Shown here: positions 1 through 12,817 of the stretch, in pieces
Layout of the letters: each line of letters opens with the position of its first letter
Position numbering within the stretch: position 1 is the first letter of the stretch
Assembly (NCBI GenBank): GCA_019787685.1
Contig: JAHNUO010000004.1
Coordinates: forward strand, 1,860,001-1,924,000
Direction: 5' to 3'
Length of the DNA: 64,000 nt
Origin: Chiua virens
Taxonomy: Eukaryota > Basidiomycota > Agaricomycetes > Boletales > Boletaceae
Translations under genes and position numbers: made by a program
Notes under the pieces: generated by a model
What the model saw: only the letters and a program-made list of their open reading frames with translations
What the model was told of the DNA's origin: nothing
The model's database searches: none

Positions 1-422
1 GCCATCCCAAACACAGGCTCCGAGAAACAATTACCACTAGTACTTCAGGGAAGAATGGCGCGTGCGCAGATTCCCGATAGGGAGATGCTCAGGGGAACGT
101 GAGTGGGTGAATTGTACAAGCCGCCATCCGTTGGACACCCTGACCGCCGAATTTGATCGTGAGGATGGGGTCAAGACTCGAGATCTTGACAATGGGATAA
201 GTTTCACGATATCAGACAGAAAAAGTACACACACGTATACGTACGTCCGAACACGCGTCTTGGGCGCACTTGAGTTCTAACGCACGATCATTTTGCTTAT
301 GTAATACAGTTGACAAACCAATGTTTCGCCAACGCTGCGTGCGTGGGGTCAGTCGTTTATTGGTTCGTTGGATGGTACTGAGCGTTTAACTTACCCCTTC
401 ACTTTGTCTACCGCGTACAAAG
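1..422. other. Left-edge non-coding stretch upstream of PSS gene
   Basis: No gene is recognised here. Short reading frames on both strands lack any family resemblance. It probably contains the promoter of the phosphatidylserine synthase gene that starts at 423; no specific site could be assigned. Confidence 0.5.
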
Positions 423-2507
423 ATGCCTTCCGAACCAGACTTACAGACGTCTCCTAATGTGACCGACGTCTTACTCCCTCCGTCCCAGGCGGAACCGAAA
501 CCTGGCATAAACGGTACTCCAGTTCGATGTGAGTAGCGAGGCGACCCAATCAAACCCCCCATTTATTTTGAACCTATCCCCAGGGTTTGATGTATGTCTC
601 CGGTCAAGCACCGTTTTGTGATGAAATTGTGACACGAATCAAGGCAGATCGCTCCGAGCCTTATACTCGAATAGCCCCTTTCCAGGAGCGCCATGACACT
701 TCTGTCGAGTGCGTCCACCTCGTCTCGCTCCCGTCTCGCTACCGAAACCCATTAGATTCTTCTACAAACCGATCACGCTGACCGCCCTCTCCGTCGGTCT
801 CGCAGCTTTGGCGTATGTCGCCATGTCGCCCGACGTCCTGGCGGAGGGCCGAGACAAGCGTCGCGTGTATGCATTCCTACACTCTCGTCCTGATCTCATT
901 CGTGATCTCATTCATGCAGAGGCGTCTATGCCGCTATAGCTTCCTTCTTGATGTTCTCCATGTTCCAGTTCAGGGATGGGCCGTTTATACGGCCCCACCC
1001 GGCGTTTTGGCGGATCGTGCTGGGGATCAACTTGCTTTATGAACTCGCGCTGGTTTTCTTACTCTTCCAGGATCTTCACTCCGCGAGAAGAATGATGACG
1101 TTTTTAGACCCTGCGTTGAACGTTCCCCTTCCTGAGAAGAACTATGCCGAAAATTGTGCACTGACTGCGCAGAACATCTGGGTCAGCCTTTCTGACACAC
1201 TGTTTTTCAAAGCACGTGTCCTGAAGCGCAGCGAACGTGATCTACTTTTAGGACGCGATAGATATATTCTGTTTAGCACACGCGCTAGGCTGGTTTGGAA
1301 AAGCGATGGTATTGCGTGATTATTGGTTCTGCTGGGTGAGTGTCTTCTCCGCGTCAGCCATTTTTTGAACGGGCGGCTGATCTCGTTACTGAAGATCTTG
1401 AGCATCGCATTCGAGTTCGCTGAATATAGCCTGCAGCATCAACTACCGAACTTCGCCGAGGTGTGTCCAATTTAGGTCACCTTATCTCCGCAAGGCACTT
1501 AGTGTTTGTCAGTGCTGGTGGGACCATGTAATCCGTCCCTTGTTCCGGCTTTGTTGGTGGCTGATGTCTTATCGTCCAGTGGATTCTTGATGTTTTGCTC
1601 TGTAACTGGCTGGGAACATATCTCGGTAGGTTTGTTGTGTTTCGTTCGCATACAGCCACGACCTAAAGGGGTACTGTTACGCCGTGTTGATAGGGATGAA
1701 GACGTGTCAGTATCTGGAAGTGAAGGTATGTTGCTATGCGCTGTCTGACCCTTCCTCCGTGACCCGAAGAGGAACGCCATTTAGCCATATGAGTGGCGCG
1801 GGCTGCGACAGACCCCGGGCTTGCGGTCCAAAGCAAAGCGTGTGCTGAGTCAGTTTTCACCGCACGACTGGACTGCATTCAAGTGGGAGGGGACGACATC
1901 GTTCCGACACTATGTCACAGTCGTACTGCTCCTTGCGGTATTCCTTGCTGCGGAACTTAACCCCTTTTACTTGAAGGTAAGCGACGTGCTTCATGTATAA
2001 TCATGTCGGCCTTTAACGGAGGTGTTGATCATGAATTGCTATCCCAGTCACTATTATGGATGGAACCTGATCACCCTATTGTTATAATGAGGCTCGCATT
2101 TGTCTTCTTGTGCGCTTTACCGGCCGTTCGGGAGTTATACCAGTACATCAATGACCCAAAGTACGCGGGACCCGTGAAGCACGCATGACACGTGATTAAT
2201 GCCTATTGTCCGAACAGAAAAGCGAAGCGGATGGGCCAGCATTGTTGGCTGTTACTCGCCACGGTCCTGACTGAACTACTGGTGATCACCAAATGGAGTC
2301 GGGGGATGTTCCAAACGCCTCTACCCGACCATGTGCGGTGGGGATGGTACCTCGGGGGAATGTTGTTGGTACTGTATCCGACTGTGCGGGTAGGTTGTTG
2401 ATTCGATCAGGATGCGTAGATGCTCACATGCACGATAGTTTGGTGTTCCTGCCGCACGACGATCCTTGCGCAGGCAAAAGCGCAAGGATAAAAGCAAGAC
2501 GCTATGA
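423..2507 (+). CDS. Phosphatidylserine synthase, base-exchange (PTDSS) type
   Basis: This multi-pass ER membrane enzyme makes phosphatidylserine by swapping the head group of an existing phospholipid for serine (PF03034 family). I assemble 13 exons: 423-528, 648-708, 756-866, 920-1181, 1252-1335, 1395-1460, 1513-1527, 1580-1625, 1694-1725, 1785-1976, 2048-2160, 2218-2389 and 2439-2507. All phases agree and give about 442 residues, against 473 for human PSS1. Landmarks in order are FFYKPITLT before the first membrane segment, DGPFIRPHPAFWR, VPLPEKNYAENC, HQLPNFAE followed by CWWDHW near residue 231, DVLLCNWLGTYLGMKTC, AELNPFYLK and TELLVITKW, all hallmarks of the animal/plant family. The tail is basic (RRQKRKDKSKTL). 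The smallest exon is 15 bases (CWWDH). The start is the first ATG giving an open chain. Ascomycete yeasts use the unrelated CDP-DAG enzyme CHO1 instead. Confidence 0.9.
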
Positions 2508-2843
2508 TTGCTTCTTGTACATACTATCGGGAGCTTTATGATTGGGTATTACGTTTGTATGGCCTTGTATATGATGTTTTACTTGCATGTTTCGTGGGTC
2601 CAAGGGTCGAGTAGACGCGACGTTTTAGCTAGGGTAAGTACTTTTGATGAAAAAAAGTGGCAATGTTGTGGGTCGAACGCACGAGCGCGGGAACGGAGAT
2701 TAGCGCGGAATGTTCTGGTGGTTACACGAGCAGGACAAATACGTGTCAGCACGACCACCGGTGACAGAACCACAAAGTCTCGTCGAGCTTGACGAACACT
2801 CCTTGTTCTCTTACCATTACCATTACCATCTTTCTTACTGCCC
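2508..2843. other. Intergenic spacer
   Basis: This 336-base spacer lies between two genes on the same strand. It should hold the 3' UTR of the PSS gene and the promoter of the RING gene. No gene is seen. A CA/ACC-rich stretch just before 2844 is compatible with a 5' UTR. Confidence 0.5.
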
Positions 2844-5800
2844 ATGAGCAACGACGACAACAACACCAACAACAATACCCGCGGTCATCCCTTCTCCCAT
2901 AGTTTCAATTTTGGCACCACTCTCCAGAACGTCTTCAGAAATATTAATCACGCCTTCGCCAATAATCATGACTCCAGGGGGGGAGGTGACGATTCGCGAG
3001 ATCACGCGGATGTCATGCCACCGCTCGAGTCTTTGAGTTCTACAGACTGACGGACCAGTCTCTCGTCTCACGGATTCTCCCGCTTCTTCCAGTGCAGTTG
3101 CGCCAGACCAGCTCACATCTTCAGTGTCCGTAATACGAACGTCCCCCTTCCCCCTTCTTCCCAACCTGACTCACAGCGTGATGAAGATGATGGAGACTCA
3201 ATACCAGAGTTGCGCTCAGTGTCCGACTCGTCTGATGACTCAGACGCTGGTCTCGCCACTCTTAACCCAGAACCCTCACATCGAGATGCTCGGCCCAGTC
3301 GACGATGATCACAGCAGTGAATGGACAGATGATGAACGAGACCTTCCTCTCCTCGAGCCTATCGCCGGTACCCGGCGTGCTCGTGTGGACGATGATGGGG
3401 ACGACGCCAGAGACCGTCGGCATCCATCAGAGCGTGTAGGTCGCCCTCCAGTGGCCGATGCACCTGCCGCAGAATGCTAACCCGCAGCAACCACCTCGTC
3501 CACCGGCGGGTTTATTCGGCGCCTTGTTTGGCTTTAGCCCTCCTGGAGCTACTGGAGGGAACCCCCCTGGAGGGGCTGGAGGGGATGCGCCACCCGAGCT
3601 ACATACCGGTGAGGGCACTGCAGATCCTTCCTCTGCAGAGAATAATCCAACCCCCGGTCACACGCGTCGTGGTGTTCCAATCTTAACAGCAGGATTTACG
3701 TTGACGATACCGCTATTTGGGCCTCCCCCCGGAAATCAGACGGGGGCGGCCCCTGGTGGTCAGGCCGGTCAAGGCGTGCCCCCGGGAATGCCAATGCCTG
3801 GTTTGGCTGGTATGGATGCAGCTACTCGAGAGGAGCTGCTCGCATCGTTTGCGGCATTTTTCCAGGAATTCCAAGCGTTAGAAGATGGACGGGAAGACCC
3901 GGAGCGGGCGAAGAAACTTGTTGCCGGTCTAGAAGTCATCCCTTTGGGACTCGTCAAGAGGTTAGAGCGTGTCGGTGGTGCCCCGGGAGGGCATGTTGGT
4001 GATTCAAGTACGGAAGGATCGTCGTCTGGGTGCGCTATCTGCTGGGATACGTTGCTGGATGCGGAGAACGACGGATTCCGAGCCCAGCAGCCTTCGGGAG
4101 GTGACGCACTGCAATCATCATCGTCCTCGACCGACGCCGTTGATGGTCATACCGTAACGCATACAGACGGTGGTGCGATGGATGTTGACACTTCCTCTCC
4201 ATCTGCTTCACGGTCTGAACCATCTACCTCGGTCCCGCCATCTCCCGAACTACCCAAGATCATTTCCCTTCCATGTGCTCACGTGTTCCATGCTTCCTGT
4301 TTACTACCCTGGTTCACTAGGGCAAGGCAAGCGACGTGCCCCACATGCCGATTTAACATCGACCCGGAGAATCTTACTTATACTCCTCCGCCAAGGCGTG
4401 CGTTTACTCGCGCACCTGCTCAACCCGGTAATGCGGCTCAAAATACTGCACCGGGCGTTCCCCCAGAAGCACCCTCCACGGGCACTCGTGCAGGGGACGC
4501 TGCTGTCCCCCCAGCAGACGCTACTCACACCACTGCAGGTCCTCGTCCTGAAACAGTACAGGTACCTTTCGGTCCTCCACCCCCACCACCCACCGGCCAA
4601 GGTGGTGTGCCGCCCATCGGTCTAGGCTTCAATCCATTCGGCATGCCCTTTGGTCAAGCTGGCGTGCCACCTACCGGCACAGGTTTTAATCCGTTCGCTG
4701 CATTCGCAGGCCAAGCTGGCATGCCGCCTGGTTTCATCCCGTTTAGCCCAGCCCACTGGCCAAGCTGGCGTACCGCCTGCCGGTGCAGGTTTTAACCAAT
4801 TCGCCCAACCAACTGGCCAAGCTGGTGTGCCCCCTGCAGGCGCAGGTTTCAACCTGTTCGCCCAACCAACTGGCCAAGCTGGTGTGCCGCCCGCAGGCGC
4901 AGGTTTCAACCCGTTCGCCCCACCCGCCGGTCAAGCTGGTGCACCACCTTCTGGCCCAGGCTTTGCTCCATTCGCACCTATACCCGGACTCCCTATACTC
5001 TCTTTCCCAGCAATACAGATACCCATCAGACCACCTACAGGACAAGCACCCGGGGACGGTAATCAGGGTATGTTGTTTCCACCCGCTGCACCGCGGGTCG
5101 AGTTTTACTAACGGTATTCCATTGTACTTGCAGGTGTTGATGTTTTGACGATTGGGTTAGACATGTTTCTTGGTGGTGCACTCCCTGAAGATCGAGGGGA
5201 ACCCCGTGATAACGCCGATGGTGCTAACGGTGCTGCCAACGGCGGACCGGACGTCGGTGCCGCTGGCGGAAATGGTGCTGCAAACCCCAATGGGTTTGCG
5301 CAAGATATACATGCGTTGATCGATGGTTTTATACGGACGACGAGGAATATTATCCCACAAATGATGAATGCCCAAGGGCAAGGGCAAGGGCCCGCACCTG
5401 CCGAGGGTGCTCCTCCTGCCGAGGGTGCTCGACCACAACCGCAACCTGGGCAAGTACCCCAAGCGGGTGGCCCTCAACCTGTGCCCCCTCCTACCGGCGC
5501 TCGTTTTGTACCGATGCCTCCACTCCGTCCCAACATGTTCCGACCTACACGTCCTATGCCACCACGTCGGGAGAGGAAAACATGGATTCTCCCACCTGCC
5601 CCTGGTCCATCACTGCGAGAGCATGTCGAGCAACGAGAACGAGAACAGGGCCTGCGCTGCTCCGACATGAGCTGTGGTGTCGGCCCTTCCGACGACGAAC
5701 CCACTTCTGATTCATCCGTGTCAATGACGAAACAAATTTCTATTCACCCCCTGGCCTGCCCCCGACCACGACTCCCGTACCGAGTCTGTATGCGCGCATT

Positions 5801-5976
5801 TGTTCCATCCTGCGTGTCTGGTCAGTGCAGAGCGTGTTGCGGGATGGGGTGGCGAGGACAAGACAGAGCCGTTGGTCGAGGTGTCCTGTCCTGTATGCAG
5901 AGCCGTCGGTTGTGTATCAAGGGATGAGTGGGAATCGGGCGTTTCTGCTCTGACCTCAATGGACCTGTGTTGCTAG
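2844..5976 (+). CDS. Large Pro/Gly-rich RING-H2 zinc-finger protein (probable E3 ubiquitin ligase)
   Basis: The first exon begins at ATG 2844 and is Asn/His/Asp-rich. Acidic Ser/Asp exons follow between about 3080 and 3425; their splice sites are uncertain. The main exon, about 3440-4740, carries a RING-H2 domain: CAICWDTLLDAEND, a Ser/Thr-rich insert of roughly 70 residues, then CAHVFHASCLLPWF and CPTCR. This fits C-x2-C..C-x-H-x2-H-x2-C..C-x2-C. A tandem array of 19-residue units (GQAGVPPAGAGFNPFAQPT type) follows from about 4597 to 4980. An intron at about 5070-5132 with a clear branch site (TTTACTAAC) leads to an exon coding VDVLTIGLDMFLGGALPED. A C-terminal second RING-like half reads VCAHLFHPACLV ... 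VSCPVCRAVGC and ends at TAG 5974-5976; its first pair is a non-standard C-x4-C (RCSDMSC). RING-H2 proteins bind an E2 and transfer ubiquitin. The substrate is unknown. Confidence 0.75.
4597..4985 (+). repeat. 57-bp coding minisatellite in the RING protein
   Basis: About seven units of 57 bases encode 19-residue GQAGVPPxGxGFNPFAxxx repeats. The later units (from about 4755) are nearly identical and the earlier ones are diverged. The third unit is only 49 bases from one GGCCAAGCTGG to the next, so the reading frame shifts there at about 4740. A possible intron (GT at about 4684 to TTTAG at about 4745) would restore the frame. Confidence 0.8.
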
Positions 5977-6881
5977 ATTCCGACGATAGGACCTCGTTAT
6001 TGTGCGTCTTTTTTTCCGGCTCACCGAGAAATAATACATGCTGACTGTTGACCTAGTATGACATGTTTCTTTTGACACAGAACGCACTCCTTTTCGGCGT
6101 ACATGACACGCCTGTTCATAACGCGAGCCCGCCAAGGAGTTCGCAACGACATCCATCATGACTGTCTTCTCGTTTGTCAGTGGACTTCTTCGCCTCTTTC
6201 TGTAGTCTCCATGGCATCCAACGATTATCGTCTTGCTTCTGCTCGCATTGCGTACAACAATAATTATAACTTTGTCATTTGTACTTTTGTGTAGTTATGG
6301 AACAAAAATTTACTTAATTGACTCAAATAGTTTTGTCCGCTCTAGCCTCCATGTCACCGTTGCCAAACTTTGACTGTTCCTTGAGAGGTCGTGATTGTCA
6401 TCATCTTGAGCGCGAGGTCAGGGGAATTGAATTGTGGGTAACTTGGCCCTCCTTCGCGAAGGCTCGTCCATGTGCGGATTGACGGCATGCGACTTATCAG
6501 AACGAACCATCACACGACAAGTGTTATAGCACGATTCGAAATGGAAGACCTGTCCAAGGAAACGCTTCTCGGCCATCCCCCTTTTGTGAACCACGATCAC
6601 GGAGATGGCGACGGGGGTGATATCCACATCACCCGAGACGTGATTCATAATCACGTCCATTGGACGACCTAATCTGATTCATCTAAGGAAACAATACAGT
6701 CATGTTTACACCATCCGTTTGGCTCATTTTTACATTACATGTCTAACCGAAAAGTGCAGGGGAGAGGGGTGGAAAATGGAACAGCCGTGTTTCTGATGGA
6801 AAACGTGGACATGGGGGACAGATCTCGACCGGGGCACGCGTGATGTCACACGGTGACGGGAGGGTGGGACCAGGGACACCT
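5977..6881. other. Convergent intergenic region
   Basis: This lies between the 3' ends of the RING gene (+) and transaldolase (-). Only short unsupported reading frames are present. It should contain both 3' UTRs. A TA-rich stretch around 6255-6320 could hold polyadenylation signals. Confidence 0.5.
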
Positions 6882-8548
6882 CTAGGCAGAGAGTTTCTTG
6901 CGGAGCACGTTCTTGAGCGTCTCGCCGTCCTCTGCGAATTTCTTGATGCCCTCGTGGAGCTTGTCAAAGGCCATTTGGTCCTGGAGGAGAGCCCAGCGGA
7001 ATTCAGGACTCATTGTCGACGAAGGTCACCCTTTCGATTTTCTCGGTGACTGTCAATGGAGATGGGGTCAGATCAGGGGGGTCGGGGAGATTGTGCGAGG
7101 ATCGGAATGGAAAATCAGAGATGGGCAACGAAGGAGGATGTAAAAAAAAGGGGCAGGGGAAAAAGGGAACGAAAAACGGTGGGACAATGGATGAGAAAAA
7201 ACAGCATGGGACGGATCAGCCAACCATTGCATATTTGGCAAGGGGCAAGAAGGATGTTCGAGACCCGCCCATATCTAGGAGGGAAAGTTACCCACCCGCA
7301 TAGGCATCTAATTTCTTGGGAACAAGATCCGTTGACTTCTTGAGTTCTTCGAGCAGGGCAGGGGAGATGGTCAAAAAGTCGACACCGGCCAATGCCTTAA
7401 TTTCGCCAGTCTAACGAAAGCACAACCGAGGCGTGTTTGTGATGAGTCAAACGGAGAAAGAGGCGTTGCTCGGGGTCAACGTACGTTACGGAAGCTGGCA
7501 CCCATGACGATGGTCTTGTAGCCGTACTGTTTGTAGTAGTTGAAGATCTTCTTGACCGATATGACACCTGGGTCTTCGTCACCTTCATAAGTCTTGCCAG
7601 TTGCCTTTTTGTACCAGTCAAGGATCTAGAGTTTGGAGCGAATGAAATGGAGTGGGTGGTGAGTGCACATGTTGTGGAAACATCCAAATAGAAACAAAAA
7701 ATGGTGCTTACACGACCAACAAAGGGCGAAATGAGCGTCACGCCGGCTTCGGCGCAAGCAACGGCCTGGCCGAACCCGAAGAGAAGGGTGAGGTTGCAAT
7801 GAATGCCGTCGTCCCTCTCGAGTTCTCGCGCAGCCTGGATACCCTCCCACGTCGATGCGATCTTGATGAGGATACGTTCCTTCTCGATACCGATCGATTT
7901 GTAGAGGGCGATGAGCTCTTTGGCCTTTTGATATCAATGACGAGAGCGATAGGCATCATGTGAATGATGGGGAGAGGGCCATCAGTACTTTGCCGAATTA
8001 CGTGTCCGCGTGTTCGAGGTCAATTTACCTTTTTCTTGGTACCTTCCTTGTCAAAGGAGAGGCGGGCGTCGACCTCCGTCGACACACGGCCGGGAATAAT
8101 AGCAAGAATTTCTTTTCCGAATTCGACGAGCTAAAATTGAGGGTGATGGTGGCGTCAAGGGGTGTGGCGAATAAACTAGAAGGCTTCCATTCATACCAGA
8201 CGGTCTATGGCGGCATTGGTCTGGTCCTCGAGGGAACCCCCCTTACCCTTTCCGTACTGGACGGCGACGTCAATGATACGTGCGTAACCGGGCTTGTTGG
8301 CTGCGGCCAAGATCAGGGAAGGGTTGGTGGTGGCATCCTACTCGGTTATCGATATGCAATGTGTCCCTGAGTAATGAAATCGGGGACACGTACTTGTGGT
8401 TTGTAGACGTCGATCGCTGATAAGATCGGGTTGCGTTATCAGTGATGTTGGGACGCATGCGATGGAGGTGAGGCTTACATTCAAAGTCGCCAGAGTCTGA
8501 GACGACGGTGGTGCCGGTCTGCTTGAGGAGATCGAGGGAGGTGGTCAT
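6882..8548 (-). CDS. tal1: Transaldolase
   Basis: This is the cytosolic pentose-phosphate-pathway enzyme that moves a dihydroxyacetone unit from sedoheptulose-7-phosphate to glyceraldehyde-3-phosphate through a lysine Schiff base. It starts at ATG 8548 ([20 protein letters not shown]). Exon 1 is 8548-8479 and exon 2 is only 23 bases (8416-8394, SIDVYKPQ). Exon 3 opens with the family signature [12 protein letters not shown]. The catalytic segment [13 protein letters not shown] carries the Schiff-base lysine and is followed by [31 protein letters not shown] and [18 protein letters not shown] follow. The last exon, [18 protein letters not shown] ... KKLSA, ends at the stop 6884-6882 after a comparatively long final intron (about 7014-7300). 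The estimated length of about 320 residues is normal. Nothing is missing. Confidence 0.93.
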
Positions 8549-11500
8549 GATGTGAGATGATGGAGGAAAGTGAAAGTGAGAGTGAATATCAGAGATATAT
8601 GTCGCCACTGAGCTGCATGACCAAGCACTCCGCCCTTGAATGCTTGGTCATGGTCTTAGAGACGTGGGTGCCGCTTTTCCACCGTATCTCACAGCGAACG
8701 TGTCCCCATCAGTTCGAAATAGCCTTGCTCTCAGACCATTAGGTTACACAGAATATCATAGGCCATCCACTACCCTCATGCGAATCCAGTGGCAGAGCCT
8801 CTCAGGGCGATTGACCATTCTTTGGTTTGGTTTCCCGGGTCGACGGGATCCGTATCCCCAAGAACAGCCCCCGCCATGTGCAAGTTGACAACTGAAGGCA
8901 TGTGTGTGTCCTTCCACAGAAAAACGCCGTACGCCGGCCATATGAGTCGCTCGCCGATCCGATGGGAGTCAGTCCCACTGCGAGTGCCCCGAATCTCAGT
9001 GGCCGCCGCAGCTTAGATAGTTCGCGTCGCTCCATCGCATTTTCGGTGTTCCCAATAGCGACGTTTCTCTGCTTCGTGAACTCGGCCGCCTATCTCATTC
9101 ACCATCTTTCGGTTGAATTTCTGGTCACCGTTCACAGGTAATGTTGAAGTTTATTCATCTTTTAGATGACATCTATCAGTCTCAATCAGGATATGTTTGT
9201 CAAGAAGGGGCAATATGTACCGCCTGTCTGAGACAAGTCGCCGTGTGGTCGCACTGGGCTTTCCAAGACAAGGGAAGTTCGACATGTCAACACGAGTGAC
9301 ATGAACGAAGAATGCGAACAGGGCGAACCACTGAAGTCGGACCAACTGCCCGTGATCCTGTGGCTTTAGCGAAGATGACTAGCTTCTCAGGAGTGCTGGC
9401 GTTTCATCATTACTCCGAGGCTTGCTCTTATCTGACGGCCCATCGGATCGAGAGAACGATCACATCGACTTTATTGGATTGGTTAGGCCTACGCGAGCGC
9501 ACCGCGGAAGAAGCCTTGCGGTGGGCTTCCTTACCAGTAGACGGGGTAATAATCGATCCGACGCCACGGAAGGGAAGCTCCTAGAAGATGAACCCGGACG
9601 AGGTGTGTCACAACACGTTCCCCGCGCTTGTCAAACTAGCTGTCAAGCTACGGCGGAGGCAACTCGCTTCCACTGGCAGATTGGAAGTACTATGACTTGT
9701 AACTATGCATGCATGAGCTGACTCATTCCATCCAAATAGTACTAGACTCAGTCTACTGTCCTAAGTGCACAGTATACTATCTCCGAGCCCAAGGGGAGCG
9801 AGAGTATCGAGTTACCCAAATCAAAGACGTCTTCTGACCACACTTTACTCTTCTAGCAGAATATTACTGTCACCCTCTTTCTGAGCCAGAGAAATTCTGT
9901 ATCATCCTCAGACACTAGTTGCGAACACAGAGGCTATGACAACATCATCATGGTCCTCATGATTGATGTGCTCTATCAATGACTGACTCGGAGTGACACA
10001 AGGTATCAACAATCCTGGAGTTCAGGCGGACGCAGGGATGCGCTCGAGGACGAATCATTGAAGCGACTGGTCAGTGGCAGGTAACGGCTCCGCGTGCTGA
10101 TCTATTGCATCGAACACAGGATTCGGGGCCCAAGATCACATTTGGCAGGATATTGAGCTGCTTTGAAGATCGTTTTTCGAAGATCCACCGTATCAACCAC
10201 GGCTTTCACTCTCATCTTTGGAGATAGTAGTATGGTTCAAGTAATACCGTACCACGTTGATCGGTTTGGTAGAAACGTGCGACTCATGGTACCCATTAAA
10301 TTTGCTCGACCCGATCCCAAACTCAGTTTTTAAAAGTAGCTGAGTCGCTCACTTTGAGTTTGTTTCTTGATGTAGTACATACACTATGATAAGGGAAATG
10401 CGGTGTAGGCGCTGAGTGCAAATACACATCCAGAACATGTAAGGCTAGGTCACCGGTCTCCTTCTATGCTACGAATTTTTGCGTGCCAGATCAATGTCAT
10501 GAATTCGACTTGGAGACAATCGCAGTGACTTGGCGGCCGATGTGATCTCGTGACAGCCTCGGGCTGTGCAAGGACATCATGCTGGGCCCAACTTCAAGTT
10601 GAAACGCCGCGGCCGCATGTTCGAGTTGAAACCCACCTCGACGAAGGTCGAAGTTGACCATGGCGTTGAATTGAAACTTCGAGCTCCAGGACAGAGGTTC
10701 GGATGCCCCTCTCCGCGTCCCACACGCTTGCTCCGCGTGTGGGACGTAGAGAAGGTTATCTGCGCTCAGGCTTGTAGTAACTCGTTTCAAGTTGACTGTG
10801 GATACCTTGCTTTCTCAATGCGTCGTCTTCAGGTTGATTGGTATGCAATATTGTTGATTGATCCCCGAGAAACAATACCGTAAGCTTCAATGTTCCGACC
10901 GCCTGATGCAGTCTATCGCGGACAGAAACTTGCGCTCAAACTTGAAATAAATTGCTTTCCCGTCATTCTCGGCTCCCTCAGTCCCCGAGATTTGCCGTTC
11001 GAAGACGACCAGACAACGTTGCCAGTGGGTCGTCTGAACGGGCATATAGTTGACAAATGATCCTATTTTTTCGGGTCCCGTATCCCCGTTGGGTACCTCA
11101 GGCAGTTCCGCCATCGTCGTTTACGTTTCCCGCCTTCACCGCACGCTTCCTGGACCACTCAGATAGGTGTCTAGCTCTCTCGATCTCAGGTTGTGGCGCA
11201 CCTCCGAGTCGTAGATTGAAACAAGCAGAAGATTGCAACGACTTGAAGACGCCCGCTCTTGCTGGAGCCCGAGGCGTCATCGGCCCCGGAGGTGAGATCG
11301 AGCATGTACGATGAAAACGGAGGGTGAGTCAAGAACAGGCGTAAGGTTCGTCTTCTCTTCTAAACAAGTGCCCACTGGCAGCGAGGATCGGGCTCACAAT
11401 GAGGCGATGTCGCTTACCCGGGATATACGAGTGGGTCACGGTCGAGAAGACGAATTGAATCGACTGTATACGTGGTACGTGCTTGGAAACGCGCCCAGGT

Positions 11501-12817
11501 TCACCCTGATGAATCAGTGATGATCTATTCTACCCTGCAGGCGCTGACGCCCTGTGGCTTGAGGTGAGTCGGTTTACCTCGGGATACGAGGTGGGTCCGC
11601 GGCACCGTGTTGAAACATGTCGTGATGCTCTGCATCGAGATCCGACTCATCGCACGCTAGGGTCACCTCGACCCACCTTCGAGACATCAACCTGAGATGG
11701 GCCCAACCTGTGAAGTAATAATGCTGCCCAGAGTCTTGATCGGCATTCTCGCGTTGCTTAGGGCGGTGATGTCCGACCCGAGGTGGTGCTTCACCACGAC
11801 GGACCCACTCCCCAGGGACGATCGAAGTGGACCTGTCGGATTTGCGAATGTTGTCAGTTAGATCCGTCGGACGTCTTGTAAGCGACCCCCCGCTGACATT
11901 TACTCTTTGATCTGTCGCGGTCTGCAAGACAGCACCGCGAGAATCGAAGTAAATGTGCACTTTGGACTATATGTTTCTCTTCAAGTTCTTCCTTCCTCGT
12001 CCTGTTCCTTGACTGAGACTCATACTCTTCCTAATTGGAGTGCTTGTGGCTTCACGTCTTTGTTGGACCCTTTCCGGCGTTCATCCAGTTGAAAGCGTTT
12101 CAAGGCACTTCCATAGATTCAAACGAAGCCACATACGTGCAAAACTATTTCCTCTCGGACCACCGATTGTGTGGTCCCTCGAATCGGAGTTGAGATGATC
12201 TGCCTTGGAAACGTCAAAGCCGCGTTCATACGGCGATTGCTTTCATCGGACATCCAACTTGTTAACGGTCCAGATTCAGGGTATATTACTGGTGAAGACG
12301 TGATCTTCACCGGTGCGGTGTCCACACGCAAGCATATCACTGCATGGAGCGTGGCACGTCCGGAATTCTCGTCATGATTTGCTGTCGCGTCATGGTGTCG
12401 TCATACGAGCGCGCAGAACAACCACAACCATACACGTCGTTACAATAAGGAAATCGCGATTGATGCCTTTATTTTTTCCTTTTTGATGAGTCAGAACTAA
12501 TCCGCAGATAGTTTTATGCATCGAAACACCGCTCCACAGGGTGCAGGCTGGTGAGCGCGTCCAGATCGAGGATCGTTCAACTGGCACGCGGTTGACGTCC
12601 ACGTCAAGGCAGCCTTGGGGTCTACTTGCCATCGTTCCTGGATGTTTGACGCAGAGGCTTATCATCTATAGAGCGGATCCTAGTTCCATTAGGACAGGGT
12701 CGAGCGGACATCCACCTCGTCTTGAGAATCGGACAGTATGTCCACTTTGTTTCTAAGATAGTATAAATAAAATATGAACACAGTAAATGGCCTGATTGAC
12801 TCTGCATGACGGAACAT
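8549..12817. other. Gene-poor stretch
   Basis: About 4.3 kb with no gene I can support. Reading frames are short, uncorrelated and carry no recognisable motif on either strand. The first few hundred bases should hold the transaldolase promoter. Small hairpins lie at 10716-10746 and 12290-12312. It is probably decayed repeat or accessory DNA bordering the GH3 pseudogene. Confidence 0.5.
10716..10746. repeat. Perfect 12-bp hairpin
   Basis: CGTCCCACACGC at 10716-10727 pairs exactly with GCGTGTGGGACG at 10735-10746 across a 7-base loop. The stem may extend through CTCT/AGAG outside it. No flanking gene is identified, so its role is unknown. Confidence 0.7.

Noticed and set aside
10566..10883. 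105-codon open frame with repeated TTGAAAC/TTCAAGTTGA words
   Set aside because: The periodic words explain the open frame; no protein family is recognised.
11574..11960. 128-codon minus-strand open frame
   Set aside because: No hydrophobic core, no family resemblance, and no neighbouring exons that extend it.
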